Below are positions 11,187 through 21,594 of a DNA stretch of 64,000 bases, one piece after another. The stretch's first letter is position 1. Each line of letters starts with the position of its first letter. Made by a program: the position numbers and the translations under genes. Source of the DNA: Theocolax elegans (taxonomy: Eukaryota; Arthropoda; Insecta; Hymenoptera; Cerocephalidae); the NCBI GenBank assembly GCA_026168455.1, contig CM047425.1, positions 41,312,711 to 41,376,710 on the forward strand, read 5' to 3'. The notes beneath the pieces were generated by a model, which had not been told where the DNA came from, did no database searches, and saw only the letters and a list, made by a program, of their open reading frames with translations.

Positions 11187-11965
11187 TATCAGCATGAACA
11201 ATCTGAAGTGGTTGAGTCATCCTTTGTCTCATGGAATTAAAAGGTAATTTATTAAGTTTAGACATCATACAAATTTCGCAATTTAATAAAGAATCATCGA
11301 ACTTAACATTTTTTTAAGCCTTTAACCTCTGGAAACTTTCAACTTCATTAAATTTATTAACATCCGTTTCCATTATACTTCAAGCATGTTTTGTTCATGT
11401 TCTACTGATATAATTTCGTTTAGGTTTTGATCTTCAAGCTTAGTTTCTTTATTTGTTTGTGTATCTTCATACACTCGCCTTCTTGTGGTGGCATATGCAA
11501 TTACTTTGTTAAATTTAGAATATTTATTCCTTTTATCAATCAAGTTATTCGACTCCAATTCAATTGTCCAATGCGGATGTTTGTAAATACCGGAAACACA
11601 TTATTCAAGCTTACAAATTTATTATTAGTACATCCAACTATATCACCTATCCCTTCGGATTTTATAGTCGCGGATTCATCACTATTCGCGCATTTGATAT
11701 CAGGTCGAATATTACTATCAAGAGTCTTAAAGATCAATTTCGAATTTGCCATGTGCTCAGTAGCACCAGAGTCTGCCAGCAATCTAATAAGCCGACTATT
11801 TTCAGAATTATTTATATCGTCGAGCTGAGTGTTTGTGAATAAACTCACAGACTCACCGGTTTTAACTTTATTTTCCGCAGTTGAGGCTTTTCCCCTACCT
11901 CGATTATGCCATCTGCCTCGACCGCGGTCTCGACCTCGGCCTCTGTCAGCCTTAAAGTATTTCAC
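11187..11965 (-). pseudogene. Copia pol fragment: protease and integrase zinc domain
   Basis: The 11540-11965 frame carries DSGATEHMANS, the copia aspartic protease active site (D-S-G-A-T-x-H), after an arginine/glycine-rich RGRGRDRGRGR linker. Further downstream (11190-11330) the minus strand reads CEICMMSK, LPFN and QIVHADT, the C-x2-C end of the integrase HHCC zinc domain and the start of the core. The frame stops between the pieces and the core is deleted at the LTR junction. The protease would mature Gag-Pol; it cannot act here. Confidence 0.8.
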
Positions 11966-12003
11966 TTTTGTACCGCCTACAGGACCGTCACTGTTTCGGC
12001 GTT

Positions 12004-12912
12004 TTACTCCGAGCTTAAAACTACCCCTTTTATTAAAGGAGTTGAATTTGGAAATTCATACCTTCTATGACGCTCATTTTCACGGAGGATTTCTTCCAGC
12101 TGTTTCTCCGTGTAAGGGCAATCGGCCCTCACATGACCTGCGTACCTCTTGCAACGGAAGCACATTTTTCCGCTTCTCGTGCACTCACTGCTGTGGTGAC
12201 CCTTATTACCGCAGTTGTAGCATGTCATACTGGGGTTTGACACCACGTAAGCCTTTACTCCAGCTGTACAGTCCTTCTGCCCGGCCGGTTTATCACTTCC
12301 AGCTGCTTCCTGCTGAATAATATAATCTTTTAATTGATCAATCGTTAATAATTTTCCGGTCGCATTTTTATTTATAAATTCAGTTTCCCTCACTGGAGGG
12401 AGATTAGTTACGATTGCTTCGAAAAATGCATCTCTCACTTCAATTTCAGAGAGTTCAGGAGTATCAGGTAGTTTATTGTATTTTTGAACTACATCATCGA
12501 ATCTATCCCAAAATACAGACGCCTTTTCCTGATTTGGATTATATCTAAGGCTGTGCAGCCTTTTTCTCAAGCTTGTCGTCGTCAAGGTCGTCTCATTTTC
12601 TTTAATATGTTTTATTTTGTCAAGCAGTTCAACAGGGTCACGAATATGAATTATTTTTGAATGATAAGAATTATCTATACGATTTATAAGAATATCTCGA
12701 ACTTTTACCGTATCCCTTTTAACCCTTTCAACATTTAATCTTCGAGCTGAATCTATAGTAGGATCAATGATATAAAGCAAATCACAAACAGTAAGTTCTG
12801 AGTTTACATAATCCATAAAAGAATCCATATCTAAGTTGTTTGTTAATTTATATTCTCTTCGAACGATATTTTCCCTACCATTTACCTCTATTTGAATTTT
12901 ATCTTTAATCAA
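12004..12912 (-). pseudogene. Copia gag, central and zinc-knuckle part
   Basis: A long clean frame (302 codons) with a copia-type gag core (LRKRLHSLRYNPNQEKASVF, FDDVVQKYNKL) and a zinc knuckle CYNCGNKGHHSSEC (C-x2-C-x4-H-x4-C) near residues 231-244. It is followed by a second, irregular one, CFRCKRYAGHVRADC, with five instead of four residues before His. It continues the gag N-terminus at 14651-15415 across the inserted LINE. It packages element RNA in virus-like particles in the family. Confidence 0.85.
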
Positions 12913-12919
12913 GCTTGAA

Positions 12920-14650
12920 TCGTTATTTATTTATTTATTTATTTATTTATTTTTTATTTATTTAACCAGAAAAGAATTTACATAATAGAAACACATACAT
13001 CATGCAAACCTCCCACAGAGATAAACGGAGTTATCTGTTGGTGGGACTGGTTACAAAAAGAAAACTTAAAACTAACTTAAATATTAAACTAATCTAATAT
13101 AATAAATCTTTAACAATTATTCAAAGTAACAAATAGTATACAACTGTAGCTAAAAGTAATTTGTGACGAATACAACAGAAAATAAAAACTTTTTTTAATA
13201 TATATTATTTTTAATCCATTTTTTAATTTTTGATTTCTTATTTTTGGTGCTTAAGATTTTCATATCGTTAGGTAACATAATAAATATATTTATTGCTTTG
13301 ATATAACTATTTTTATAACTAATTGTTCTTCTTGTACGAGGTAAAATTAAATTTTTTTTCCTCGTTATGCTGTTAGAAGACATAAAATTGCTTTTTAGAG
13401 ATTCGTAATGGAACATTAATGAATCTAGTGTAAAAATCTGTTCAATACTTAGTGGATTATTTTCAATAATAAAATTATTCTTGTTTATAATTTTTAATAA
13501 TTTTTTCTGCAAACTATGTAATATTTTCATATAATTATTATATGCACCACCCCAAGCTATTATACCATAACTAATTATACTATTAAATAAAGCATAATAT
13601 ATCATTCTAAGCGTATCCAGGTTCATAATCTTGGCCAGTTTATGAAACACAAAGATAAGATATTTTGTTTTATTAACAATATATTCAATGTGTTTACCCC
13701 AACTCATTCTAAAGTCAAAAATTACACCTAGGTATTTGGTATACTCAACTCTATTTATGTTAACATTATTTATATGAATATTAAAATTATTAACCTCAGG
13801 TACACTATCGCAATAATTTCCAAATGTAATATAAGTTGTTTTTTTAACATTTAAAGACAATTTATTAGTAGCCAACCAATTGGAGATTGATTCTAATTCG
13901 CTATTCATTAAACATTCAACTTCTTTCCAATTTTTACCAGTGACAATTATCGCAGTGTCATCTGCATATGAGATAATATTATCTGCTAACATATCATTTA
14001 CATATAAAATAAATAACAGTGGTCCCAATATTGTACCTTGAGGAACACCAGTTTTTACTGTCATATTAGAACTAAAAACGTTATCTAATTTAACTCTTTG
14101 TTGTCTATTCGATAAATAACATTTCATGATATCATAAGCACCACCTCTTATTCCATAGTTATATAACTTATTCAGTAATATAATATGATCTACTGTATCA
14201 AAAGCTTTTGCTAGATCAAGAAAAGCTATTGCGATTGGTTTGCTCATATCTAAACAATTGTACAGTTTACTAGAGATGTATTGCAGAGCATCTTTAGTTC
14301 CCTTATTTTTAACAAAACCAAACTGATTTTTTGACAAAATATCACATTTATTTAAAAAATTAATAAATCTTTTATAAATTAGTTTTTCCAAGATTTTTGC
14401 TAGATTAGATATTAAAGAGATAGGTCTATAGTTTTCTGCATAGTTTTTATCACCAGCTTTATAAATAGGTACAATTTCAGCGATTTTTAAAGCATCTGGC
14501 CAAATAGCTTTTTCTATGCATAAGTTAAAAATATGGACCAAAGGTCCTACAATGTAGCTTAATAATGTCTTTAATACTCTAGTGTTTATTTTATCTACTC
14601 CTCCATTCTTTATATCAAAATCGTTTACAACATCAATGTTAAATTTAAAG
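12920..14650 (-). mobile_element. 5'-truncated LINE inserted in copia gag
   Basis: A minus-strand non-LTR element with a (TTAT)n tract at 12923-12960 on the plus strand (ATAA repeats as sense tail), a ~230-bp 3' UTR and a long intact RT frame, but no endonuclease or ORF1. It splits the copia gag. No clear target-site duplication was recognised. Its reading frame is unbroken, unlike most elements here, so it is probably one of the younger insertions. Confidence 0.85.
13195..14541 (-). CDS. Non-LTR reverse transcriptase (partial ORF2)
   Basis: 448 codons without interruption. Motifs: NYRPISLISNLAKILEKL (near residues 37-54), AFLDLAKAFDTVDH (near 105-118, catalytic Asp), GVPQGTILGPLLFILYVNDM (near 165-184), YADDTAII (near 192-199, catalytic D-D) and LSLNVKKTTYITFG. 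The thumb and C-terminal tail follow. The first Met is only where the frame opens; the protein has lost its endonuclease half, so target-primed integration is unlikely from this copy. Clade not determined (CR1/Jockey-related pattern). Confidence 0.85.
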   Translation of the reverse strand: MVHIFNLCIEKAIWPDALKIAEIVPIYKAGDKNYAENYRPISLISNLAKILEKLIYKRFINFLNKCDILSKNQFGFVKNKGTKDALQYISSKLYNCLDMSKPIAIAFLDLAKAFDTVDHIILLNKLYNYGIRGGAYDIMKCYLSNRQQRVKLDNVFSSNMTVKTGVPQGTILGPLLFILYVNDMLADNIISYADDTAIIVTGKNWKEVECLMNSELESISNWLATNKLSLNVKKTTYITFGNYCDSVPEVNNFNIHINNVNINRVEYTKYLGVIFDFRMSWGKHIEYIVNKTKYLIFVFHKLAKIMNLDTLRMIYYALFNSIISYGIIAWGGAYNNYMKILHSLQKKLLKIINKNNFIIENNPLSIEQIFTLDSLMFHYESLKSNFMSSNSITRKKNLILPRTRRTISYKNSYIKAINIFIMLPNDMKILSTKNKKSKIKKWIKNNIY

Positions 14651-15415
14651 TTCTCTTATTTAATTCCTGTTGAACTACTTGGGAAATATAAGTCGAACTG
14701 ATTTTATCCAACATCTCTTCATCCGTTGGATTCTTATTTGCATCAGAGTTCATTACCTTATCAGATGCTGTGGCTTGGGAAGACTTCTTAACATCCAGCT
14801 GATAACTTTCTTCCTCATCGACCCAGTTCCGAACCTTATTCTCCATCCAGCTAAGCCTTTCATCTATGCTATATTTGTGCCTTATAAGCTCGCCAGCCAC
14901 ATCATCTTGCCCTTTGTAGGTTGACTGCACGAGCGAGTAAAATCTGACTTGATATTTCTTTTAAAATTTTCATTTTCAGCCTCCAGCTTTTGGACTCGTT
15001 CCATCAAATCTGAAAATTCAAAATCAAAATCAGCATTTGAATTATTTAAATTATTTTTAACTTCAACATTTTTAAATGTTGAATCAATAGGATTATTTTC
15101 TCCTTTTGAATCAAAATCAAGCTTTGTTGTCTTCAATCGCTGACGAATTTTATACAGATCCAAATCCAGTTTAACCTTTTGTTCTGATTTTACAACTGGG
15201 GTGGATTTATTACCTTGTAATTTCGAGCTTAGTTGACTAATCAAGCTATCATCCTTTTCGTTATCATCGAGCTTTCCGGACGTTTTGTCGTCAGGATTAT
15301 CAGAAGACTCCAGCTGTGTGGACCGAGTCTCCCCATGTTGGTTTGAGGATGACTCCTCGACCGAAGCCACCTCTTCAGTCCTTGCACGTATGACCTCCCT
15401 CTTGACAGAAGCCAA
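14651..15415 (-). pseudogene. Copia gag, N-terminal part
   Basis: Two overlapping frames (14882-15415, starting MASVKREVIRARTEE, and 14625-14930) separated by a frameshift near 14900. The sequence is Ser/Asp/Lys-rich with a short predicted coiled coil (VQKLEAENENFKRNI). It joins the central gag at 12912 once the LINE is removed. I do not recognise a fold in this extension beyond its position in the element. Confidence 0.6.
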
Positions 15416-16663
15416 CGTCTCCTCCTCGATAGTTGAGTTGTCTGTAATTTATTTCACAAATAAATATTTATTCTCCTAATGAACACAATCAAGAGAACAA
15501 TATTTTATCACAGCGGCGTTATTTAGTTTACGAGCAATCACTCAGTTCATGAACACAATGAAAAGAACGATGCTAAACACCTGATTTTTAATTTTCAATA
15601 ATTCCTGTGATTTTACAGCATACACAATGCAGGTAGAACACATACACTACCTTGCGCGTGCCGACCAACACTTTAATTTGGATCTGCTTGCATGCAATTT
15701 CAGCTTTAATTTAATTTATTTTATTTTAATTTAGTCAGGCGACATCCAATAATTACTCCAACTAAGTTAATGAAACTCGAGCTTTACCAATTTTATATGT
15801 TTCGCCTCCTGACAATTTTAGGTAGACGGTCTCATTCTCGTCCATCTCCACGAATACGGACTCGTCCGGATGTCGTTCCGTCTGTCCGAGCTCGTTGTCT
15901 TGCATGAGCAGGAATAGTCTCAGATTCCTCTCATCTGTTAAATTAATTTATTTCACAGTTAACTGTTTTCAAAATTTTCATCAAGCTAATTTTCTAGTGC
16001 ACTTAATTTTAATTTTATTCCAGCGTATTTAATCCAATAAATTTGAATTCATTTAATTTAATTTCATTTCATCTTATTTAATTTGAATTTATTTAAATTT
16101 ATTTAATTTACTTTAATTCGATCTTCATTCTGAATTTTAGTTGAATTTAACGTAACGATATCTACGTATTTTACCTTCGAGCTAATGGCGGCCGGAAGTA
16201 TAATTAATCTTCCTTAGCAACAATGCGCGCGGACTTGAACGGACAGAATTTTTACTCGAGCTTGCTCTGAAAAGATTAAATAAAAAAAACGATATTGGAC
16301 ACACGGGTTCCCCGGTTAATTTCACTAAAGATTTATTATTTCATAATTATGCGTCGGACTTACGAATTTTATTATCTTTAGAAGGAAGCTTGCCCATCAC
16401 ACGCGATCGCGCACATTTCAAAAACATCAATCACTCACCTCTCGATTTTGGCATGCTGAATCCAGCTTTCTTCATCTTCCTTCCTTCCAGCTTAATACTT
16501 TATTGAAAAAAACGGGCAACCCCTCGTGGTCTGTCCAGGAAAATCTCCTCTGTCGAGCTTAAAAGAACCTCCAAGTCGTTAAACACTCAGTAACGAGAAG
16601 AAAAACTCATTTCACTCGCGAGCATGGTTTTCTCTCTCACTCTCAATCTACAGACACCTCAGC
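15416..16663 (-). other. Copia leader (5' untranslated region)
   Basis: About 1.25 kb between gag and the primer site with no usable frame and no upstream ATG-rich coding segment. It holds AT-rich TTTAATTTAATT simple stretches (15700-16110). The same leader is present on the plus strand at 24807-25648, where a ~150-bp segment (25220-25370) exists that this copy lacks. Confidence 0.7.
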
Positions 16664-16693
16664 GCGCAGTGGAAGCGTGCTGGGCCCATAACC
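16664..16693 (-). other. Copia primer-binding site, initiator-Met tRNA 5' half
   Basis: Thirty bases adjoining the LTR, ending GCTGGGCCCATAACC on the plus strand, match the D-arm-to-anticodon-loop part of eukaryotic initiator Met tRNA as I recall it. Drosophila copia primes from a cleaved initiator tRNA at the same internal site. The match is longer than the ~15 bases usually quoted. Confidence 0.85.
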
Positions 16694-17019
16694 TGTTGAG
16701 GTTTTAATTAATCTGTAGGAGAGAGGAGAGTGGGAATATTAATAATAAAACACTACCTCCTATTTATACTTAGATATATTTAATTCACCTTTGTACTAAA
16801 TAAACAAAAACTCATGCTGTACAAGAAATAGATGCTTTTAGTCGAACAAAATAAAATCGAAGCACGTCCGGCGCCCGCGATCGTTCTAGAACGAGTGAGC
16901 CGAAGCGAGAGAGCTGCTCCCGCGCATCAGTGCGGCGCACGCTCGCTTCGCAGGCCCGAGAAGCCGAGAGCTCGAGAGCTCCGTGGTCGGGGAGGGGAGC
17001 CTCGCTACGAATAGCTACA
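16694..17019 (-). repeat. Copia 5' LTR (326 bp)
   Basis: Ends are TGTAGCTATTCG and CCTCAACA on the sense (minus) strand, a TG...CA LTR. It is identical in length to the right-arm LTR at 24451-24776. It contains a GC-rich segment (16860-17010) next to an AT-rich part with an AATAAA-like signal. The GC-rich half opens frames on both strands that are not genes. Confidence 0.9.
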
Positions 17020-18325
17020 CTGATTGTGCTCGCTCCTTAACATCCAACATAACGCCTGACCGTATTCATTCAAAAATTCATTTTCAATGTCAGACCAGTT
17101 ACGTAAGGAAGATTGGACGGCCCTATACCAAAATAGGGCTGTCTTCTTAAACACGCAAGGCAATGCGCTCAGAATACGCCGGTCAGAGAACTGGTCGTTA
17201 TTCCTGAAGTCTTGTAAACTATCTAGTCTTGTAAGCTTCCCTCCGATTACCAGTCGACTGCCTGCGATCGTTGGAGGGGAGTTCATAATCCCTGCTCGTC
17301 CGTTGCCGCGACTTATCTGACTGAATCTTCGAAACGCGCTTTTTAATAGTTCCAGAACTACTAAATTGGCTGGGAGTAGACCGACCATGTGCATCGTAGT
17401 TCAATCCAAAATCGTTACGACGAATGGTGCCCCTTTCCACTGGATTGTGGTTACCGACCAACGAGTTACGCTGATCCCGGTGTGACGTATGTGGTGAATT
17501 GATAGCATGCGTCTCACCTAGACCAGTATATGTGGCGGTCGACACCGTCAATTGTCTCGAAGTTGGTACGTTAGCCGTCGGAATCGCCGCTTTTGTGTTA
17601 ATTTTAGCTGCAGTATCAGAAAGCGGTCTCGATTCACCCGTCGGCGTGGGCACTCTACTATGTGTAGTCACATTTCCTTCTTCTTCCTGAATGGGGGTTA
17701 TATGCCCACTTGTTGGTCTATCGTCTGACAACTCAGACTCTATAGACCTGTTGGTACCAGAAGGTATCACGCTACCTCTTCTGCTAAAGGCTTGGTCGCT
17801 GGTTGGGCAGAAGTATCCTCGTCGTAATTGGGATACCGGGGCACGTCAATTTGAGGATCATAACATTTGATTCTATGCCTTAGAAGGCGCTCTCTACACT
17901 CAAACTCTTCGGTATTTGCATTAAGGTGCAAACGATCGAGCTGGGCGTAGATCTCTTCCAAAGGAAGTGATTTGATGTCCTTTTTATGTGCCTCTCATCC
18001 CGCGAGTTACTAAGTATTTTGCACATTCGTGTCTCGTAACTGCCCATCGTAATCTTTTTGATAAGGCAGAGACGGCGTTGCGCACCTGGGGATTTCTTCT
18101 CAGCTGGCACACCAACTGCGTCCCCGTATGCCCTGTAAAGTTTGGACAACTGAGGAGATAGCTCAGAGTCCAGATTCAAATATAGAGTACAAAACTACTA
18201 TATTTGAAAAGGCATACCTTACATAAAGAGAAAAGAACATAACAAAATTCCGTTCCGAACTTGGCAAACTAATTAAATAATAAAAATCTAAATAAAACAA
18301 CAAGAAAATTAATGTAAATTAATAT
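17020..18325 (-). pseudogene. Gypsy gag N-terminal half and leader (antisense arm)
   Basis: Four overlapping minus-strand frames form one broken gag: a start region near 18180 without ATG (NLDSELSPQLSKLYRAYGDA), then EEIYAQLDRLHLNANTEE, a Ser/Thr-rich linker, and a capsid-like segment with ALFWYRAVQSSLRNWSDIE, the W-x-R...W pattern of gypsy Gag. It stops at the copia LTR (17019) and resumes at 11020. It is an inverted near-copy of 23110-24450. Frame shifts near 17960, 17770 and 17380 inactivate it. Confidence 0.8.
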
Positions 18326-18896
18326 AATTTTTATAAACAAACTATAAAAAAAAATTGGTTGCCACAAGATTCGAAATCTTAATCAAATCTGTATTCGGAT
18401 AAAAAAAATTTTGTTATCGAACATTTCTTCAAAATCTAAGTAAAATTGCAAAAGATACTTGGACCAATCCAAGACCGAATTAATTTGACAAACAAATTAA
18501 TTTATTAACAATTTAAAAAAAATAAATTGCTATCAATTGGAACTTCTAAAAAAAAAAAATAATAAAAAAAATATTTTAATTCGCTGACAAGAGAAGTTAA
18601 TTATTGAAAGGAAAGAAAAAAAATTTCTGGAAGCCACAAATATAATTATTTTGACAAACAAAATAAATATAATTTTATGCAAAATGTAAATCTCATACAA
18701 AGAAAACAAAAAAATATTTGTAAAAAGTAGCTTCAAAAGAAAAGAGTTTTTCTCAACAAAATTACACAAAAGAAAAATTTTTAAATGTGATTGAAACAGC
18801 AAAAAAAAATTTTAAATTTGATTTAAAACACAAACACAAAAGAAAATTAATTTTATTGTTAACCTCCAAAAAAATATTTAATTATTTAAAAAAATT
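18326..18896. repeat. AT-rich spacer block X, copy 1
   Basis: A ~570-bp, very AT-rich, non-coding segment containing GGTTGCCACAAGATTCGAA. It recurs in the same orientation at ~20990-21594 with a few indels. Together with the following PLE half it makes a 2.1-kb directly repeated unit. Short frames here are low-complexity Phe/Leu runs, not genes. Confidence 0.8.
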
Positions 18897-20402
18897 AATT
18901 ATTTAGAAGGAATAATTTTCGATCTTGGCGAATAAACCACAAGTTTAATTAACTGGCGACGTTTCGATGACTCTTCGTCATCCTCTTCAGGTTATACCTT
19001 TATTTAAAAAATATACAAATGAATACATTTGGTTTAACAATTATAGTTTTAATTATAAGTTTTGTTTTTTAAGCCTCATGATTTACAATATTTTACTTAC
19101 TACTCGTCATTATATCAGATGTTTAACATCGACATTACATCGTAGCATCACTGAGTCGTCGCACTAATAACGAAAACAAGGATATTTAAAACAATGAAAT
19201 TACGATTTATATACACAGAAGTTGAACAGTTATGTCGATTACCTTCATCTTATATAAAACTCCATATATCCAAATTAACATTATTAATAATTTAATAAAT
19301 AAATAAATTAGGACATCACAAAAATAATAAATAACACAAAGATTAAGCAAAAGCCGTTACAGGACTAGATATAATTATCACAAAAAACGTACTAAATTTA
19401 TTCTCAGCTGATATATATAGCTATAGTGAAGTGTAGCATGACACCAACTATATCTATATAAAGGCGCGATTTTTGAATCTAATTTAATGACTGAATATTA
19501 TATTATGTCATAGATTAAAATTATTATTGTCCATTATGTTAAAAATAATAATAAATATTGTTATACATAAGTTACAAATTCTCTATTAACAATAAAAATA
19601 TATTTATTTTTATTATAAATTTACCATTTGCTAAAATTGACTAAACCTAACCATAACAAAAAAGGAAAAAAATAGAAAAAAGAAAAAGAAAAAAGCAATC
19701 AACACAATCAAAGCCGTTCTTTCAATCTACTAATAATACCATTGTAATGTTGACTAAGTTTTCGAGTATCATCTTTAACATTAATTGCATTGTTCTCCAA
19801 TTTGATATGTACCATTTCAGATACTAATCTTCTATTCCAATTACTCTCTCTATCTAAAATTGAAATATCGTCAAAATTAAAGGAATGATTGAAAGACGTT
19901 ATATGTTCATTAATAACAAATTGAGACTCTATTTTTTTTTTTTTTATATTTTTTTTTTTTTTACTTTTATGTTCGTTGTTGATATCATACCAAAACATTT
20001 ATACAATATTTTTACAATTTAAAACATATAAATTTTCTTAGCCATACAGCTAAAATTAAAATGAAAAATAATTTTTCAATACTCCAAAATAAAGTCTTAA
20101 ATATTGAGATACAAGATATTAATATTTATACATCTTTTTTAAACAATAAACTTAATAATCTTATCACAAATGTTAATAAGTCATTACCCATACAAGTTAT
20201 TGAAGAATTTTGTAATAGACTAAATGATAGTATAAATAATCTGAAACAAAATCTTAATCAAAAATGTAAAAGTAAATTTGATAAACCATTAAAATGTAAG
20301 AACAAAAACAGGGATAAAAAAGCGATGAAACAATCAAACAATTGTTCTAATAACCATAATTTTAACAATAATAATAGAAATAAATGGTTTGTTAATTTAA
20401 CT
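18897..20402 (+). mobile_element. Penelope-like element copy 2 (5' half)
   Basis: Nearly identical to copy 3 and slightly diverged from copy 1: inverted tail (minus-strand endonuclease C-terminus at 19708-19940, hammerhead-like motif at 18958-18991) followed by the plus-strand N-terminal frame at 20061-20402. It is cut at the codon for the Thr in VNLT, exactly where copy 3 is cut, and joins inverted gypsy leader. The shared breakpoint shows the two copies arose by duplication after truncation. Confidence 0.85.
18958..18991 (-). ncRNA. Hammerhead-like motif in PLE 3' UTR, copy 2
   Basis: As in copy 1, but the stem II hairpin is longer and perfect (GATGAC/GTCATC around GAAGA), between CTGAAGA+G and GAAACGTC. 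The change GGCTC to GACTC relative to copy 1 improves pairing. Minimal stem III and weak stem I as in copy 1. Confidence 0.45.
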
Positions 20403-20944
20403 ATATATTATATTAATTTACATTAATTTTCCTTGTTGTTTTATTTAGATTTTTATTATTTAATTAGTTTGCCAAGTTCGGAACGGAATTTTGTTGTGTT
20501 CTTTTCTCTTTATGTAAGGTATGCCTTTTCAAATATAGTAGTTTTGTACTCTATATTTGAATCTGGACTCTGAGCTATCTCCTCAGTTGTCCAAACTTTA
20601 CAGGGCATACGGGGACGCAGTTGGTGTGCCAGCTGAGAAGAAATCCCCAGGTGCGCAACGCCGTCTCTGCCTTATCAAAAAGATTACGATGGGCAGTTAC
20701 GAGACACGTATGTGCAAAATACTTAGTAACTCGCGGGATGCGAGGCACATAAAAAGGACATCAAATCACTTCCTTTGGAAGAGATCTACGCCCAGCTCGA
20801 TCGTTTGCACCTTAATGCAAATACCGAAGAGTTTGAGTGTAGAGAGCGCCTTCTAAGGCATAGAATCAAATGTTATGATCCTCAAATTGACGTGCCCCGG
20901 TATCCCAATTACGACGAGGATACTTCTGCTCAACCAGCGACCAA
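20403..20944 (+). pseudogene. Gypsy leader and gag N-terminus, inverted fragment
   Basis: Reverse complement of ~17800-18325, reading NLDSELSPQLSKLYRAYGDA (20557 on) and EEIYAQLDRLHLNANTEE (20775 on) on the plus strand, with the same frame break between them as the other copies. It stops near 20944 (ATKQRNNK instead of ATKPLA) and gives way to ~45 bp of unplaced sequence before spacer block X copy 2. Confidence 0.8.
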
Positions 20945-20989
20945 GCAGAGAAACAACAAAGCGTCGAAGTGGTAACTAATATAATTCTA

Positions 20990-21594
20990 AATAAACAACA
21001 AGAAATTAATGTAAATTAATATAATTTTTTATAAACAAACTATAAAAAAAAAATTGGTTGCCACAAGATTCGAAATCTTAATCCAATCTGTATTCGGATA
21101 AAAAAATTTTGTTATCGAACATTTCTTCAAAATCTAAGTAAAATGCAAAAGATACTTGGACCAATCCAAGACCGAATTAATTTGACAAACAAATTAATTT
21201 ATTAACAATTTAAAAAAAATAAATTGCTATCAATTGGAACTTCTAAAAAAAAAAATAATAAAAAAAATATTTTAATTCGCTGACAAGAGAAGTTAATTAT
21301 TGAAAGGAAAGAAAAAAAATTTCTGGAAGCCACAAATATAATTATTTTGACAAACAAAATAAATATAATTTTATGCAAAATGTAAATCTCATACAAAGAA
21401 AACAAAAAAATATTTGTAAAAAGTAGCTTCAAAAGAAAAGAGTTTTTCTCAACAAAATTACACAAAAGAAAAATTTTTAAATGTGATTGAAACAGCAAAA
21501 AAAAATTTTAAATTTGATTTAAAACACAAACACAAAAGAAAATTAATTTTATTGTTAACCTCCAAAAAAATATTTAATTATTTAAAAAAATTAA
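20990..21594. repeat. AT-rich spacer block X, copy 2
   Basis: Direct repeat of the 18290-18896 block with small A-run length differences, followed by PLE copy 3. No gene seen. Confidence 0.8.

Larger units (their letters stand above)
11021..17019 (-). mobile_element. Ty1/copia retrotransposon inserted in gypsy gag, internally deleted
   Basis: In minus-strand order: 5' LTR 16694-17019, initiator-tRNA primer site 16664-16693, long leader, gag (15415 down to 12004, interrupted by a LINE), aspartic protease, the zinc-binding start of integrase, then directly the last 166 bp of the 3' LTR (11021-11186). The integrase core, RT, RNase H and the start of the 3' LTR are gone. No matching target-site duplication was found at the two ends, so the ends may derive from recombination. 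The 5' part also occurs in the right arm (24451-25648). Confidence 0.85.

Noticed and set aside
11829..12320. 163-codon plus-strand frame with many Cys/Phe
   Set aside because: Antisense of copia gag zinc-knuckle coding sequence.
16832..17014. GC-rich 60-codon frame repeated at 24456-24638
   Set aside because: Lies wholly inside the copia LTR; repeated only because the LTR is.
11015..17025. A target-site duplication flanking the copia insertion
   Set aside because: Flanks (TAACT on the left, CTGAT on the right) do not match; a duplication could not be supported.
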